The notes under the pieces were generated by a model that was given only the letters and a program-made list of their open reading frames with translations, made no database searches and was not told the origin of the DNA. Positions 1 through 10,200 of a stretch of 64,000 nucleotides of DNA are shown one piece after another. Source of the stretch: Pacificoceanicola onchidii (GTDB lineage Bacteria > Pseudomonadota > Alphaproteobacteria > Rhodobacterales > Rhodobacteraceae); NCBI RefSeq assembly GCF_004804335.1, contig NZ_SRXY01000001.1, positions 310,001 to 374,000 of the forward strand. The letters are read 5' to 3'. How positions within the stretch are numbered: the stretch's first letter is position 1; each line of letters begins with the position of its first letter. The position numbers and the translations under genes were made by a program.

Positions 1-1
1 C

Positions 2-685
2 GAGGCCTTTATTTTTGCGGTGATCAAGGTCGCCGCTGTCGCCATCACCCTCGCCGGGCGCATGGGCGGCGGTATCTTCTCGCCCTCGCTGATGATCGGT
101 GCCCTGACCGGGCTGGTGTTCGGCCATATCGCAACCGGGCTGTTCCCGGAAGCCTCGTCGGCCTTTACGCTTTATGCGCTGGCCGGCATGGGCGCGGTTG
201 CGGCGGCGGTGCTGGGCGCGCCGATCTCGACCACGCTGATTGTCTTTGAGCTGACCGGCGACTGGCAGACCGGGCTGGCGGTGATGGTCTCTGTCTCCAT
301 GTCCACGGCGCTGGCCTCGCGTCTGGTGGATCGCAGTTTCTTCCTCAGCCAGCTTGAGCGCCGCAACGTGCATCTGGCCGCTGGACCGCAGGCCTATCTG
401 CTCGCCATGTTCCGGGTGCAGGGGGTCATGCGCAAGCCCGATGACAAGCAGGCGGCGGACGAGCAGGCCTGTTTCGACATGATCGATCAGGGGCTCTATG
501 TGCTGTCCTCGGCCACGCTGGAAACCGCCCTGCCGCTGTTTGACAAGAGCGGCGTGGCGTTCCTGCCGGTGGTGACATTGAACGAAGAAGGCCTGCCGAT
601 CCTGCAAGGCGCGCTGTTCCACGTGGATGCGCTCAAGGCCTACAACCGCGCGCTGGCCGCAACGGCGGCCGAGGAGCATTCTTAA
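2..685 (+). CDS. ClC-family chloride channel, C-terminal part (cut by window start)
   Basis: The reading frame is open from the window edge, so the N-terminal half is missing. The visible 227 residues contain the ClC signature GGGIFSPSL (the GxFxP chloride-binding stretch of the family), then hydrophobic helices typical of the ClC membrane core, including GAPISTTLIVFELTGDW. The last 90 or so residues are soluble and contain one CBS-like stretch (VLSSATLETALPLFDKSGV, then FLPVV). Family knowledge says such proteins move chloride, often as H+/Cl- antiporters; the transport mode cannot be told here because the gating-glutamate region lies mostly upstream. No co-oriented gene follows closely. Confidence 0.9.
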   Translation, partial: EAFIFAVIKVAAVAITLAGRMGGGIFSPSLMIGALTGLVFGHIATGLFPEASSAFTLYALAGMGAVAAAVLGAPISTTLIVFELTGDWQTGLAVMVSVSMSTALASRLVDRSFFLSQLERRNVHLAAGPQAYLLAMFRVQGVMRKPDDKQAADEQACFDMIDQGLYVLSSATLETALPLFDKSGVAFLPVVTLNEEGLPILQGALFHVDALKAYNRALAATAAEEHS

Positions 686-1069
686 AGCGCTGCGCTTTGG
701 CCCGCCACGGCGGGGTCTGCCGGACAGGGGTTTGCCTTATATGTGATGTGAGAGCCTGAAAAAGGCGGCCGCCAAGATACGGATATTCATGGCCGGGGCG
801 TTTATCTCCCGGCGTATTCGTCTGATCAGATCGAACATCCCCCGTTGGGGCTGCCGCTTTGGCTTTGTCAGAGCCTATGCGGATCAATCCGAAGTTCAGT
901 TGGTACCGCGGGCAAGCCTGCCTTTTGCTTGTGAACAATCGGTTAGGGCAGCGTGCGGTGGGCTGGAGCTCCCCCGGATCAGCTCCGGGGCGGGTAGGGT
1001 CAAGCCCTTGCCCAACGTCGCGACCAGCCGCTAGGCTGGGCAAGACGCTGCCAACAAAAGGACTGACCG
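686..1069. other. 384-bp intergenic stretch with small palindromes, no convincing gene
   Basis: No reading frame here has both a ribosome-binding site and a protein-like composition. It contains a perfect 7-bp hairpin at 972-990 (CCCCGGA / TCCGGGG, 5-nt loop), which resembles the palindromes near 23.5 kb and 58.1 kb. A looser inverted repeat (CTTGCCCA ... TGGGCAAG) lies just before the next gene. The promoter of the secreted protein at 1070 is presumably here, but no clear -35/-10 pair was found. Confidence 0.5.
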
Positions 1070-1402
1070 ATGTTCCTGCGCCCTCTTGCCGCCGTGACCC
1101 TTGCCGCCCTGCCGACACTCGCCGCAGCCGATCTGACCGGTCAGTACACCGTTGCCGGGCGCAATGCGGATGGCTCGACCTACACAGGCACGCTGGCTCT
1201 GAGCCAGGACGGCATGACCGTTGCCGCCGACTGGCTGGTGGGCGGCACGGCCTACTCCGGCTACGGCCCTTTGGAGGGTCGGGTGCTGACGATCAACTGG
1301 GCGCCGGGCCAGCCGCCGGTGATCTACGTGACCATGTCAGACGGCACCCTGCACGGCACGTGGGCCGACGGGCTGGCGCTCGAAAAAGCCACGCCGAAAT
1401 AA
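1070..1402 (+). CDS. Small secreted protein of unknown function
   Basis: This 110-residue protein begins with a clear Sec signal peptide (MFLRPLAAVTLAALPTLAAA, cleavage likely after AAA near residue 20). The mature part is rich in Gly, Thr and aromatic residues, with repeated short beta-strand-like segments (TGQYTVAGRNADG, GTLALSQDGMTVAADW), suggesting a small all-beta periplasmic domain. An AAAGGA ribosome-binding site precedes the ATG. It runs convergently into der with only 4 bp between the stops. I do not recognise the family. Confidence 0.7.
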   Translation: MFLRPLAAVTLAALPTLAAADLTGQYTVAGRNADGSTYTGTLALSQDGMTVAADWLVGGTAYSGYGPLEGRVLTINWAPGQPPVIYVTMSDGTLHGTWADGLALEKATPK

Positions 1403-1406
1403 GGGA

Positions 1407-2891
1407 TTAACTCCGCTCGCCGCCCTTCTTGGACTGCAAGCCGCCAAGGTGCTTTTTCAGCGCCCCGGCGTTCTTCTTGCGGCGTCCCTTGAACGGGTTC
1501 TGATCGCTTTGACCGCGCATGCTGAGCCGGATAGGCGTGCCGGGCATGTCGAAGTCTTCGCGCAGCCCGTTGACCAGATAACGCGAGTACGACGCGGGCA
1601 GTTTGTCCGGGTGTGAGCACATGACCACAAAGCCCGGCGGACGGCTCTTGGCCTGGGTCATGTAACGCAGCTTGATGCGCTTGCCCTGCGGCGCGGGGGG
1701 CGGATGGCGCTCTGTCATGGAGGCGAGCCAGCGGTTGAGCTGCCCTGTCGGCACGCGGCGATTCCACACGGTATAGGCATCCATGACCGCCTGTTGCAGC
1801 CGGTCGAGGCCCTTGCCGGTGCGGGCCGAGACCGTCACCAGCGGCGCGCCACGCAGCTGCGGCAGAAGGCGTTCAAAGCTCTCACGCAGATCGCGCATTT
1901 TCTGCTGTTTGTTGTCCTCGATGTCCCATTTGTTCACGGCGACAACCACGGCGCGGCCTTCGCGTTCGGCAAGGTCGGCGATCTTCAGGTCCTGCACTTC
2001 AAACGGGATGGCCGCGTCGAGCAGCACAATCACCACTTCGGCGAATTTCACCGCGCGGATGCCGTCAGAGACAGACAATTTCTCAAGCTTTTCCTGCACC
2101 TTGGCCCGCTTGCGCATGCCAGCGGTGTCAAAGATGCGCATGGGCACGCCGCCCCATTCCTGCTTGACCGAGATGGCATCGCGGGTGATCCCGGCCTCGG
2201 GGCCGGTGAGCAGGCGGTCTTCGCCAAGGATCTGGTTGATCAGCGTGGATTTGCCCGCGTTCGGGCGGCCCACGACGCAGATTTGCAGCGGCTTGGCTTC
2301 GGTCGGCATGGGGACGGCGTCATCGCCTTCCTCGGCCTCTTCCTCGCTCAGCGAGACTTCCACTTCGGGCGCTTCGGCGGCGGCACGGCCTTCGAACTCT
2401 TCGGAGAGCGGCAGTAGCTGCGAATAGAGGTCATTGAGACCCTCGCCATGCTCCGCAGACAGGCGGATCGGCTCGCCCAGACCAAGACTGTAGGCCTCGA
2501 TCACACCGCCATCTGCGGCAGCGCCTTCGGCCTTGTTCGCAGCCACGATGATGTGCTTGGCGCGTTTGCGCAGGATCTCGGCAAACACCTGATCATCCGG
2601 CAAAATTCCGGCGCGGGCGTCCACAAGGAACAGGCAGACATCGGCCATGTCCACGCCGCGCTCCGTCAGGCGGCGCATACGCGCGGGCAGGCTGTCGTCG
2701 GTTTCGTTCTCAAGCCCTGCGGTGTCGATCACGGTAAAGCGCAGATCGCCCAGACGTCCTTCGCCTTCGCGCAAATCGCGCGTTACGCCGGGCTGGTCGT
2801 CGACCAACGCGAGGCGTTTGCCCACAAGGCGGTTAAACAGGGTCGACTTGCCGACGTTGGGGCGTCCGACAATGGCGAGGGAAAAGGACAT
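1407..2891 (-). CDS. der: Ribosome biogenesis GTPase Der (EngA)
   Basis: At 494 residues this has the classic double-GTPase layout. The first G domain carries [11 protein letters not shown] at residues 9-19, DTAGLENE as switch II and NKAE as G4. The second begins at about residue 208 with [10 protein letters not shown] and has DTAGMRKRA and NKWD. A C-terminal KH-like domain follows ([19 protein letters not shown] near the end). An acidic linker ([14 protein letters not shown]) separates the G domains. Der is an essential factor for 50S subunit maturation. It lies downstream of bamB and the yfgM-like gene on the same strand, the conserved yfgM-bamB-der order of proteobacteria. Confidence 0.98.
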   Translation of the reverse strand: MSFSLAIVGRPNVGKSTLFNRLVGKRLALVDDQPGVTRDLREGEGRLGDLRFTVIDTAGLENETDDSLPARMRRLTERGVDMADVCLFLVDARAGILPDDQVFAEILRKRAKHIIVAANKAEGAAADGGVIEAYSLGLGEPIRLSAEHGEGLNDLYSQLLPLSEEFEGRAAAEAPEVEVSLSEEEAEEGDDAVPMPTEAKPLQICVVGRPNAGKSTLINQILGEDRLLTGPEAGITRDAISVKQEWGGVPMRIFDTAGMRKRAKVQEKLEKLSVSDGIRAVKFAEVVIVLLDAAIPFEVQDLKIADLAEREGRAVVVAVNKWDIEDNKQQKMRDLRESFERLLPQLRGAPLVTVSARTGKGLDRLQQAVMDAYTVWNRRVPTGQLNRWLASMTERHPPPAPQGKRIKLRYMTQAKSRPPGFVVMCSHPDKLPASYSRYLVNGLREDFDMPGTPIRLSMRGQSDQNPFKGRRKKNAGALKKHLGGLQSKKGGERS

Positions 2892-3005
2892 GAGGCTTGC
2901 TCCGCATTCAAGTCGCGCGGCTTACAGGAATTCTGTTGGCGATGGAAGGGGGCGCGATGGTGAGGCCGGATTCTTTGGAACAGCCCCGAGCCGCCGCCTG
3001 ACCCT

Positions 3006-4340
3006 TTACCGATAGGCGTGCAGCGTGCCGTTGCCGGAAATCACATACAGGGTGCCACCCGCGACCACGGGACGCGTGGTTGCGCCGCCCTTGATCTCGA
3101 CACGGGACAGTTCCGCGCCGTCTTCGGGGTTGAAGCTGCGGATAAAGCCATCTGAGCTGGCCACGATCAGACGCCCGCCCGCAAGGATCGGGCCGTGGTT
3201 GGCAAAGGCCGCATCGCGACGGCGCTGCGGGTTGCGGCGCGTCGGGACATAGCCCGGCAGGTCCACCGCCCAGATCGTCTCGCCAGTGGTGGCGTCCAGA
3301 CGGACCAGTTCGTTGCGGTCACTGACAAAGGCAATCGAATCGCTGCCAAGCGGCCAGGCCTGCCCAAGCGCGCCTTCGCGTGCGGTCCACAGACGATCAC
3401 CGTTGGCCACCGAAAGCGCCACGAAGCGCCCCGAGTGGTTGCCCGCGTAAACCGTATCGCCCACGATCACCGGATCGCCGGTGATGTCGTCGATGCTGGA
3501 AAGCGCCACACCGTTGCGACGGCCGAGAATTTCCGCGGTCCAGAGCTTCAGGCCGCCTTGCAGGAAAGCGCCCTGCACCGAGGCGTTGCCAAAGGCAAAG
3601 ACCACGCGTTTGGCGCCAAGCGCCGGGGCGGGCGCGCCCGCGACATTGCCCACGTCGCCGGTGCCGTCCATCTGCCAGCGGATGCGGCCCGTGTCCGCCT
3701 CAAGCGCCCAGGCAAGGGCGTCGCCGGAGACGAGATAGACCAGCCCGCCGCGCACCGAAGGCGCGCCGGTGGCGGTGTTGCCAAGGCGCTGGGTCCAGAT
3801 CTCCGTGCCGTTCGACGGATCGAAGGCGGTGACGGTGCCAAAGCCGGAGGACACGTAGAGCTGGCCATCATGATAAGCGATGCCGCCGCCCTGTGCCTGA
3901 TAGTTCTTCTCGCGCAGCGGGGTCAGATCATGGCTCCACAGCGGCGCGCCGGCGGTGGTGGTGGCGCGCACGACAAACTCGCTGTCCATGGTAAAGACGC
4001 GCCCGCCCGCGACCACAGGGTCCACGTTGAGACGTTTGCGGCGGCTGTCCCCTGCCCCGATGTTGACTTCCCAGACCGGCTGGAAGCTGCCGGAGAAGGC
4101 GGCGTTGTCGGTGCGGGCAAAGGGCGAGACCGCGCTTTGCGCCCAGTCGGCGTTGCTTTGCTGCGCGGGCAGCGAAACGGCGCGGGCGAGGTTCTCAGCG
4201 GTGTCGGCCAGCGGGTCGATCCGGGTTTCCAGCACGTCGCGCACGCCAAGGCGCTCACCGGGCAGGATTTCCTCGCGTTCTTCGCAGCCTGCGAGCGCGA
4301 TCAGGCCAAGGCCCGTGACCAGAGTTGCCGTGCGCAGCAT
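3006..4340 (-). CDS. bamB: Outer membrane assembly lipoprotein BamB (PQQ-like beta-propeller)
   Basis: This 444-residue protein starts with a lipoprotein signal ending in the lipobox LAGC (Cys19), so it should be lipidated and anchored to the outer membrane. The rest is a run of PQQ-like propeller blades with recurring motifs such as VYLVSGDALAWALEADTGRIRW, here visible as DTGRIRW, DPSNGTEIW and DATTGETIW. BamB helps the BAM complex fold beta-barrel proteins. It sits 114 bp upstream of der and 80 bp downstream of the yfgM-like gene, matching the usual gene order. Confidence 0.93.
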   Translation of the reverse strand: MLRTATLVTGLGLIALAGCEEREEILPGERLGVRDVLETRIDPLADTAENLARAVSLPAQQSNADWAQSAVSPFARTDNAAFSGSFQPVWEVNIGAGDSRRKRLNVDPVVAGGRVFTMDSEFVVRATTTAGAPLWSHDLTPLREKNYQAQGGGIAYHDGQLYVSSGFGTVTAFDPSNGTEIWTQRLGNTATGAPSVRGGLVYLVSGDALAWALEADTGRIRWQMDGTGDVGNVAGAPAPALGAKRVVFAFGNASVQGAFLQGGLKLWTAEILGRRNGVALSSIDDITGDPVIVGDTVYAGNHSGRFVALSVANGDRLWTAREGALGQAWPLGSDSIAFVSDRNELVRLDATTGETIWAVDLPGYVPTRRNPQRRRDAAFANHGPILAGGRLIVASSDGFIRSFNPEDGAELSRVEIKGGATTRPVVAGGTLYVISGNGTLHAYR

Positions 4341-4420
4341 ATCCTGCCCCCTTCACTTGCCGCCCCATGCGCCGCCGATTTTTCGCGGCGATCCGGAGAC
4401 GGCTTGAAATACCTACCCGT

Positions 4421-5098
4421 TCAGCTGTCCTGAACGTCGACCGTCAGATCGTCCAAAGACCCGCCCAAGGCCACAATCAACTGAGACGCGCGGCGGCGCA
4501 AGCCTGCCGTTGCCTCCGAATCCTGAGCGATGCTTTTCAGCCGCTCCAAAGCCGCGTCCGGATTGCCCACCTCGATGTCGATCAGCGCAAGCTGTTCCTC
4601 GGCCAGAAGCCGCAGCGGCTGGCCAGGCACCGCGAGCGCCTCAAGCCCGGCGCGGCGATCGTCCACCGTCAGCGCATCGGCGCTGCGCGACAGCGCCTTG
4701 TAGCTGGCGATCTGGCGGTAGATCTGCGGCACATCGGCGTTGTTCGCCACCGCCTGCAACTGGCGCACGGCTTCGACGTCGCTGCCAGCCGCGCCTTTCT
4801 CGGCGGCGATCAGCATGTCGAGCACGGCGCGCGCGCCCGGCTCATCGGTGGCAATCTCGTCCAGTGCGGCGATACGCGCGTCCGGCTCCGAGGCTTCGAG
4901 CGCTGCCGTGATGGCATCGCCAAAGCCCTGCGCCTGCGCCTCGGCCTGCGCGCGGCTGTATTCGCGCCAGGCGGTGCCGCCCACCAGAACCACCACGGCC
5001 AGAACGGCAATCCAGCCGTATTTCTTCATCGTGGCAAAGAGTTTGTCGCGGCGGACCTCTTCGGTCACCTCGTCAATGAAACTGTCGGTATCGCTCAC
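4421..5098 (-). CDS. YfgM-like membrane-anchored TPR protein
   Basis: I place the start at a GTG (5098) preceded by GGGAG at about 8 nt, giving 225 residues beginning VSDTDSFIDEVTEEVRRD. Upstream in-frame ATG codons would add an unlikely Arg/Pro-rich extension. After a short cytoplasmic segment there is one transmembrane helix (YGWIAVLAVVVLVGG). The Ala-rich helical periplasmic part resembles the TPR_21 / YfgM family, which in E. coli works with PpiD at the Sec translocon. Its position before bamB and der supports this. The ORF can be extended upstream but no ribosome site supports that. Confidence 0.85.
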   Translation of the reverse strand: MSDTDSFIDEVTEEVRRDKLFATMKKYGWIAVLAVVVLVGGTAWREYSRAQAEAQAQGFGDAITAALEASEPDARIAALDEIATDEPGARAVLDMLIAAEKGAAGSDVEAVRQLQAVANNADVPQIYRQIASYKALSRSADALTVDDRRAGLEALAVPGQPLRLLAEEQLALIDIEVGNPDAALERLKSIAQDSEATAGLRRRASQLIVALGGSLDDLTVDVQDS

Positions 5099-5452
5099 AG
5101 GGCGGCTCCCATTCGCGCCCGTCACGCGGGCCTGGTTGCCCTCTCTTATCGCGCGGAAGCGGGACTGCCAAGGCATAGGCCGCGCGCGGATCGGCGGAAA
5201 TTCACGAAGCGAGATGCGCAAAATCCCGGCGCGCACAGAGAATTGTGCGCCTATGCGCAACAAACCGCCATGTTTTCACACAAAACACCATGTTCTGCGG
5301 CGCTCTGCGCCTTGAAGGCCCTTCAGGGGCGCACTAAACTGAACCAAACGGTTCAGGAAAGTCGCCGGGGGCTGAGTCTCCTTTTGCGCGCAGGAAACAA
5401 GAGGCCCCGCATCTGATTGGTCTGATCGCGGGGCAAGGATTGAGAGACAACA
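5099..5452. other. Divergent control region between the yfgM-like gene and the RND pump
   Basis: This 354-bp region separates two divergent transcription units. Its right half holds the candidate promoter and palindrome described separately at 5312-5356. The left half contains no gene that I can support; the apparent minus-strand coding extension into it lacks a ribosome-binding site. Confidence 0.5.
5312..5356 (+). promoter_or_regulatory. Candidate sigma70 promoter overlapped by a TetR-type palindrome
   Basis: TTGAAG (5312-5317), 17 bp and TAAACT (5335-5340) make a plausible -35/-10 pair. Directly overlapping the -10 and the expected start site is a perfect palindrome, CTGAACC-AAAC-GGTTCAG (5339-5356). 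Such operators, placed over the start site, are typical of TetR-family repressors of RND pumps. It lies about 97 bp before the adaptor gene. No TetR gene is present in the window, so the regulator is inferred. Confidence 0.5.
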
Positions 5453-7285
5453 ATGCGGGTACTTCCCATAGCAACGGCCATCGCCGTCTCCGGCTTGCTT
5501 TACATGGTGGTGATCGAGCGTGACACGCTGAACGCGGCGCTTTCCGGTGGCAGCGCCGAGCCGGAGGCAACGCAGGAGGCTCCGGCGGATACGGCCACGG
5601 CAGAGACTGGCGGTGATGACGCGCCGCTGATCCGGGTGATGGCCGTGGTTTCCGAGGCGCGCGAAGTGGACAGCGCGGTGATCCTGCGCGGCGAGACCGC
5701 CGCCCTGCGTCAGGTCGAGGTGCGCGCCGAGACCGCGGGCAAGGTGGTGAACGAGCCGCTGCGGCGCGGGGCGCTGGTCGAGGAAGGCCAGCTTCTGTGC
5801 GAGATTGACCCCGGCACGCGCGGCGTGTCCTTGCAGGAAGCGCAGGCCCGGCTGGCCGAAGCCAAGGCTCGCCTGCCCGAATCCCGTGCCCGCCTTGCCG
5901 AGGCTGTGGCGCAGGAACCCGCAGCCCGCGCGTCGATCCTTGAGGCGGAAGCGGGTGTGCCAGCCGCCGAAGCCAGCCTTGCGCAGGCACACGCCGGTGT
6001 GCCCGCCGCCGAAGCTGCTCTGCTCGAAGCGCAGGCCCGCCTGCCCGAAGCGGAGGCCCGCCTGAAAGAGGCGAAGGCCATGATTCCCGCCGCAGCCGCC
6101 TCGTTGAACCAGGCGCTGGCCAATGTGCCCGCCGCCGAAGCCGCGCTGGCGCAGGCCGAAGCGGGCAAACCCGAAGCCGAAGCGCGTCTCAAAGAGGCGC
6201 AGGCACGGGTGCGCGAGGCGGAAATCAGCCTCAACGCCAACTCCAAGCTGAACCAGCGCGGTTTTGCCGGTGAGATTGCGCTGGCCTCTGCTGAAGCCGC
6301 CTTCGAGAGCGCCAAGGCCGGAGAGCAGACCGCGCTGTCCGGGGTCAAAGGCGCCGAGGCCGCCGTGGAACAGGCCCGCGGCAACCTTGAAGGGGCCAAG
6401 GCGCAGGTCGAATCGGCCCGCAGCCAGGTCGAAAGCGCAGCCGCCTCCGTGCGCGCCGCCGAAAGCCAGATCCAGAACGCCAAGGCCGGCATCGAAAGCG
6501 CGCGCAGCAATATCGAGAGCGCCCGCGCCGCCGTTGAATCCGCCAAGAGCCGCCTTGAGGGCGCGCGCGCGGCGGTGAGTTCCACCAAGGCGGCGCTGGA
6601 AGGCGCAAGCGCCGGGATCGAAACGGCCAAGGCTGGGGAAGAGAACGCCCTGAGCGGCATCCAGAGTGCCGAAGCGGCGCTTGCCACGGTGGGCAAGGAC
6701 ATCCAGCGCCTGAGCATCCATGCGCCTTTCGCGGGCGTTCTGGAGAGCGACACGGCGGAACTTGGCGCGCTGCTGCAGACCGGCGGCGCCTGCGCCACGG
6801 TGATCCAGCTCAACCCGATCAAGATCGAAGGTTATGTGCCGGAACAGGACGTGGCCCGCGTGATGCTTGGCGCACGCGCCGGGGCGCGGCTGGTGGATGG
6901 GCGCGAGGTGGTTGGCGAGGTCAGCTTTGTCTCGCGCAGCGCCGATCCGGTCACCCGCACGTTCCTTGTAGAGCTGACCGTCGACAACTCGGATCTGTCG
7001 ATCCGGGACGGCCAGACCGCCGAGATCGCCATCGAAGCCGAAGGCGCGCCTGCGCACCTGCTGCCGCAATCCGCGCTTGCGCTCAACGATGAGGGCAAGC
7101 TGGGGGTGCGCACGGTGGATGCGGAGAACCACGTTCGGTTCCAGCCCGTCACCCTGATCCGCGACACACGCGACGGGGTGCTGCTGGGCGACATGCCGCA
7201 AACGGTCAACGTCATCACCATCGGCCAGGAGTACGTCACCGAAGGCGTGCGGGTTGAGCCGGTGTACGAGGAGGTCACCCAATGA
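5453..7285 (+). CDS. RND efflux periplasmic adaptor (MFP) with very long hairpin
   Basis: This 610-residue adaptor has an N-terminal membrane anchor (residues 5-21), an acidic linker, then the first lipoyl half and barrel strand (TAALRQVEVRAETAGKV). A giant Ala/Glu-rich alpha-helical hairpin spans about residues 125-415, and the second lipoyl half follows (LSIHAPFAGVLESD), then beta-barrel and membrane-proximal domains. Usual RND adaptors are 350-420 residues, so the hairpin accounts for the excess. In the ascending arm, proline occurs every 14 residues from 142 to 240. It overlaps the permease gene by 4 bp (ATGA), so the two should be co-translated. It would link the permease to a TolC-type channel encoded elsewhere. 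Confidence 0.93.
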   Translation: MRVLPIATAIAVSGLLYMVVIERDTLNAALSGGSAEPEATQEAPADTATAETGGDDAPLIRVMAVVSEAREVDSAVILRGETAALRQVEVRAETAGKVVNEPLRRGALVEEGQLLCEIDPGTRGVSLQEAQARLAEAKARLPESRARLAEAVAQEPAARASILEAEAGVPAAEASLAQAHAGVPAAEAALLEAQARLPEAEARLKEAKAMIPAAAASLNQALANVPAAEAALAQAEAGKPEAEARLKEAQARVREAEISLNANSKLNQRGFAGEIALASAEAAFESAKAGEQTALSGVKGAEAAVEQARGNLEGAKAQVESARSQVESAAASVRAAESQIQNAKAGIESARSNIESARAAVESAKSRLEGARAAVSSTKAALEGASAGIETAKAGEENALSGIQSAEAALATVGKDIQRLSIHAPFAGVLESDTAELGALLQTGGACATVIQLNPIKIEGYVPEQDVARVMLGARAGARLVDGREVVGEVSFVSRSADPVTRTFLVELTVDNSDLSIRDGQTAEIAIEAEGAPAHLLPQSALALNDEGKLGVRTVDAENHVRFQPVTLIRDTRDGVLLGDMPQTVNVITIGQEYVTEGVRVEPVYEEVTQ

Positions 7286-10200
7286 CCGGAATCATCGACT
7301 GGGCTGCCGATCGCGCCCGGATGATCGTCGCCTTCATTGTGCTGTCGATCATCGTTGGAGGATACTCCTACGTGAGCCTGCCGAAAGAAGGCGAGCCGGA
7401 CATCGAGATTCCGGCGCTCTTTGTTTCGGTCCCCTTCCCCGGCATTTCCGCCGCCGATGCGGAGACGCTTCTGGTCAAGCCGATGGAGACGGAACTGTCC
7501 GATCTCGACGGGCTCAAGAGCATGTCCGGCACCGCCGCCGAAGGCTATGCCGGTCTGGCGCTGGAGTTCGAGTTCGGCTGGGACAAGACCAAGATCATGG
7601 CCGACGTGCGCGATTCCATGAACACCGCCGAGGCGGAGTTCCCAGATGGGGCCGAGAAGTATTCGATCAACGAGATCAACTTCTCCGAGTTCCCGATCAT
7701 CATCGTGAACCTCACCGGCCCGGTGCCGGAACGCACGATGAACCGCGTCGCCAAGGACCTGCAGGACCGGGTTGAGGCGATTGACGCGGTGCTTGAGGCG
7801 GGGATTGCGGGCAACCGGGACGAGATGCTCGAAGTGCTGATCGACCCGCTCAAGCTCGAAAGCTACAACGTCACCGCCGCCGAACTGATCGACGTAGTGC
7901 AATACAACAACCAGCTGATCGCCGCCGGTGAGGTGGAGAGCGAACAGGGGGCCTTTGCGGTCAAGATCCCGTCGAGCTTTGACGAGGCGCAGGACGTCTA
8001 TGACCTGCCGGTCAAGGTGAACGGTGACCGCGTGGTCACGCTGGGCGATCTGGCCACGATCAACCTGACCTTCGAAGACCGCGCGGGCACCGCCCGGTTC
8101 AATGGCGAGACCACGGTTGCGTTGCAGGTGGTCAAGCGCAAGGGCTTCAACATCATCGACACCGCAGAAGCGGTGCGCGCAGTGATTGCCGAGGCCGAAA
8201 AGGACTGGCCCGAAGAGCTGCGCGCGGTGCTGGACGTGGGGGCTTCGAACGATCAGAGCCGTCAGGTCGAGAGCATGGTCAGCCAGCTTGAAGGGTCGGT
8301 TCTGACCGCCATCGCACTGGTGATGCTGGTGGTGCTGGCCTCGCTGGGGCTGCGTCCGTCGCTGCTGGTGGGTTTCTCCATTCCGACCTCCTTCCTGCTG
8401 TGTTTCCTGCTTCTGGCGCTGATGGGTGTGACGATTTCCAACATCGTCATGTTCGGCCTGATCCTTGCGGTAGGGATGCTCGTGGACGGGGCCATTGTTG
8501 TGGTTGAATACGCGGACAAGCGCGTTGCCGAAGGCACTGGCCCGATGCATGCCTATGTCGAAGCCGCGCACCGCATGTTCTGGCCGGTGGTCTCCTCGAC
8601 CGCGACCACGCTTTGCGCCTTCCTGCCGATGCTCTTCTGGCCCGGTGTGCCGGGGCAGTTCATGGGGATGCTCCCCGTGACGCTGATCTTCGTTCTGTCC
8701 GCTTCGCTGGTGGTGGCGCTGGTCTACCTGCCGGTCATGGGCGGCGTGCTTGGCCGTACCGAACGCTGGTTCAAGAACCGCATCACCCAGATCGCGCATC
8801 TGCCGCTGCTGGCGCATGTGGGCTTGCTGATCATCGCTGCGCTGCCAATCGTGGCGGCGGGCGCTTTGGTGCCGCAGCTCTTCACGCTCATGGGGGGTCA
8901 GTTCGGCACCATGGACGGGGCGAACATCCTTGGCTCGGTTGTGCCGACCTTCCTGACCGTCTTCCTGCTGGCGCTTGGCGTGGTTTTCCTCGCGGCGCTG
9001 GCGCTGGGGGGCGCGCTGACCTTCATGCTCAGCCTTGCCGCCATTCCGGCGCGCATCGGCGACGGTCTGACGGCTTTGCGTTACCGCGTCTTTGGTCGGC
9101 CCAAGCCCAAGGCGATCAAGTCCGGCTATCGCCGCAGCCTGTTCGGCCGCTTCATCGCGCTGTTTGCCACCAACCCGGCGGGGCCGCTGGTGATTGTGGC
9201 GACGGTCTTTGTCATGGTCGGTTCGGTCTTCATCTATTACGGCAACAACAACAACGGCGTTGATTTCTTCGTCGAAAGCGAGCCGGAACAGGGCATCGTC
9301 TATGTCCGTGCGCGCGGCAACCTTTCGCTGGCCGAGAAAGACGCGCTGGTGCAGCGAGCCGAGCGCATGGTCATGGCGCATCCCGGTATCTGGACAGCCT
9401 TTGCCTTTGCCGGTGAAGGCGGGCTCGACAACAACACTGGCGGCGCGCAGCCGCCCAAGGACACCATCGGTCAGGTCCAGTTCGAGACCATCGCATGGGA
9501 TGATCGCCCGGACGCAAGCGAGCCGTGGTTCACCATTCCGATCATCAATCACACGGTGATGAAGGCGATCAAGGCTCCGGATTACGACGGCGATCTGATC
9601 ATCGACGAGCTGACCGCACAGCTTGAGCAGATCCCCGGCGTGAAGGTGGAAATCCTTGCGCAGGCGCGTGGCCCGGCCAGCGCCAAACCCGTGCACCTGC
9701 GCATCAAGGGCAACGATTGGGACGAGCTTCTGACGGCCACCGGTCTTGCGGCGGATCAGTTCGCCGCCCTGCCCGGCCTGACCCAGATCGAGGACACGCG
9801 CCCCCTGCCCGGCATCGACTGGCAGATCGACGTGGACGTGGAAAAGGCGGGCCGCTATGGCGCAAACGTCGCCACTGTCGGCGCGATGGTGCAGCTGGTG
9901 ACGCGCGGCGTGCTGCTCGACACCATGCGGGTGGACAGCTCGGACGAGGAGATCGAAATCCGCGTGCGCCTGCCCGAAGAAGACCGCGTGATGTCGACGC
10001 TCGACACGCTGAAGATCCGCACCCAGGGCGGCCTTGTGCCGCTCGCCAACTTCATCACCCGCACCCCGGTTGAGAAGCTGGCGGAGATCAACCGCGTGGA
10101 TCAGCAGCGCTACTTCGACGTCAAGGCGGGCGTGGCTGCGGGCCTGTCCAAGCTGACCGATGAGGACGGCGCGATCTGGGCCACGGTGCGCCGTCTGGAC

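Noticed and set aside
789..1034. 81-codon frame between the chloride channel and the secreted protein
   Set aside because: No ribosome site, Arg/Ser-rich composition, and it runs through palindromic repeat sequence.
5276..9696. Long antisense frames opposite the RND adaptor and permease
   Set aside because: Created by the repeated Ala/Glu codons and high GC third positions. The antisense Gly/Phe-rich repeats simply mirror the 14-residue repeats of the adaptor.
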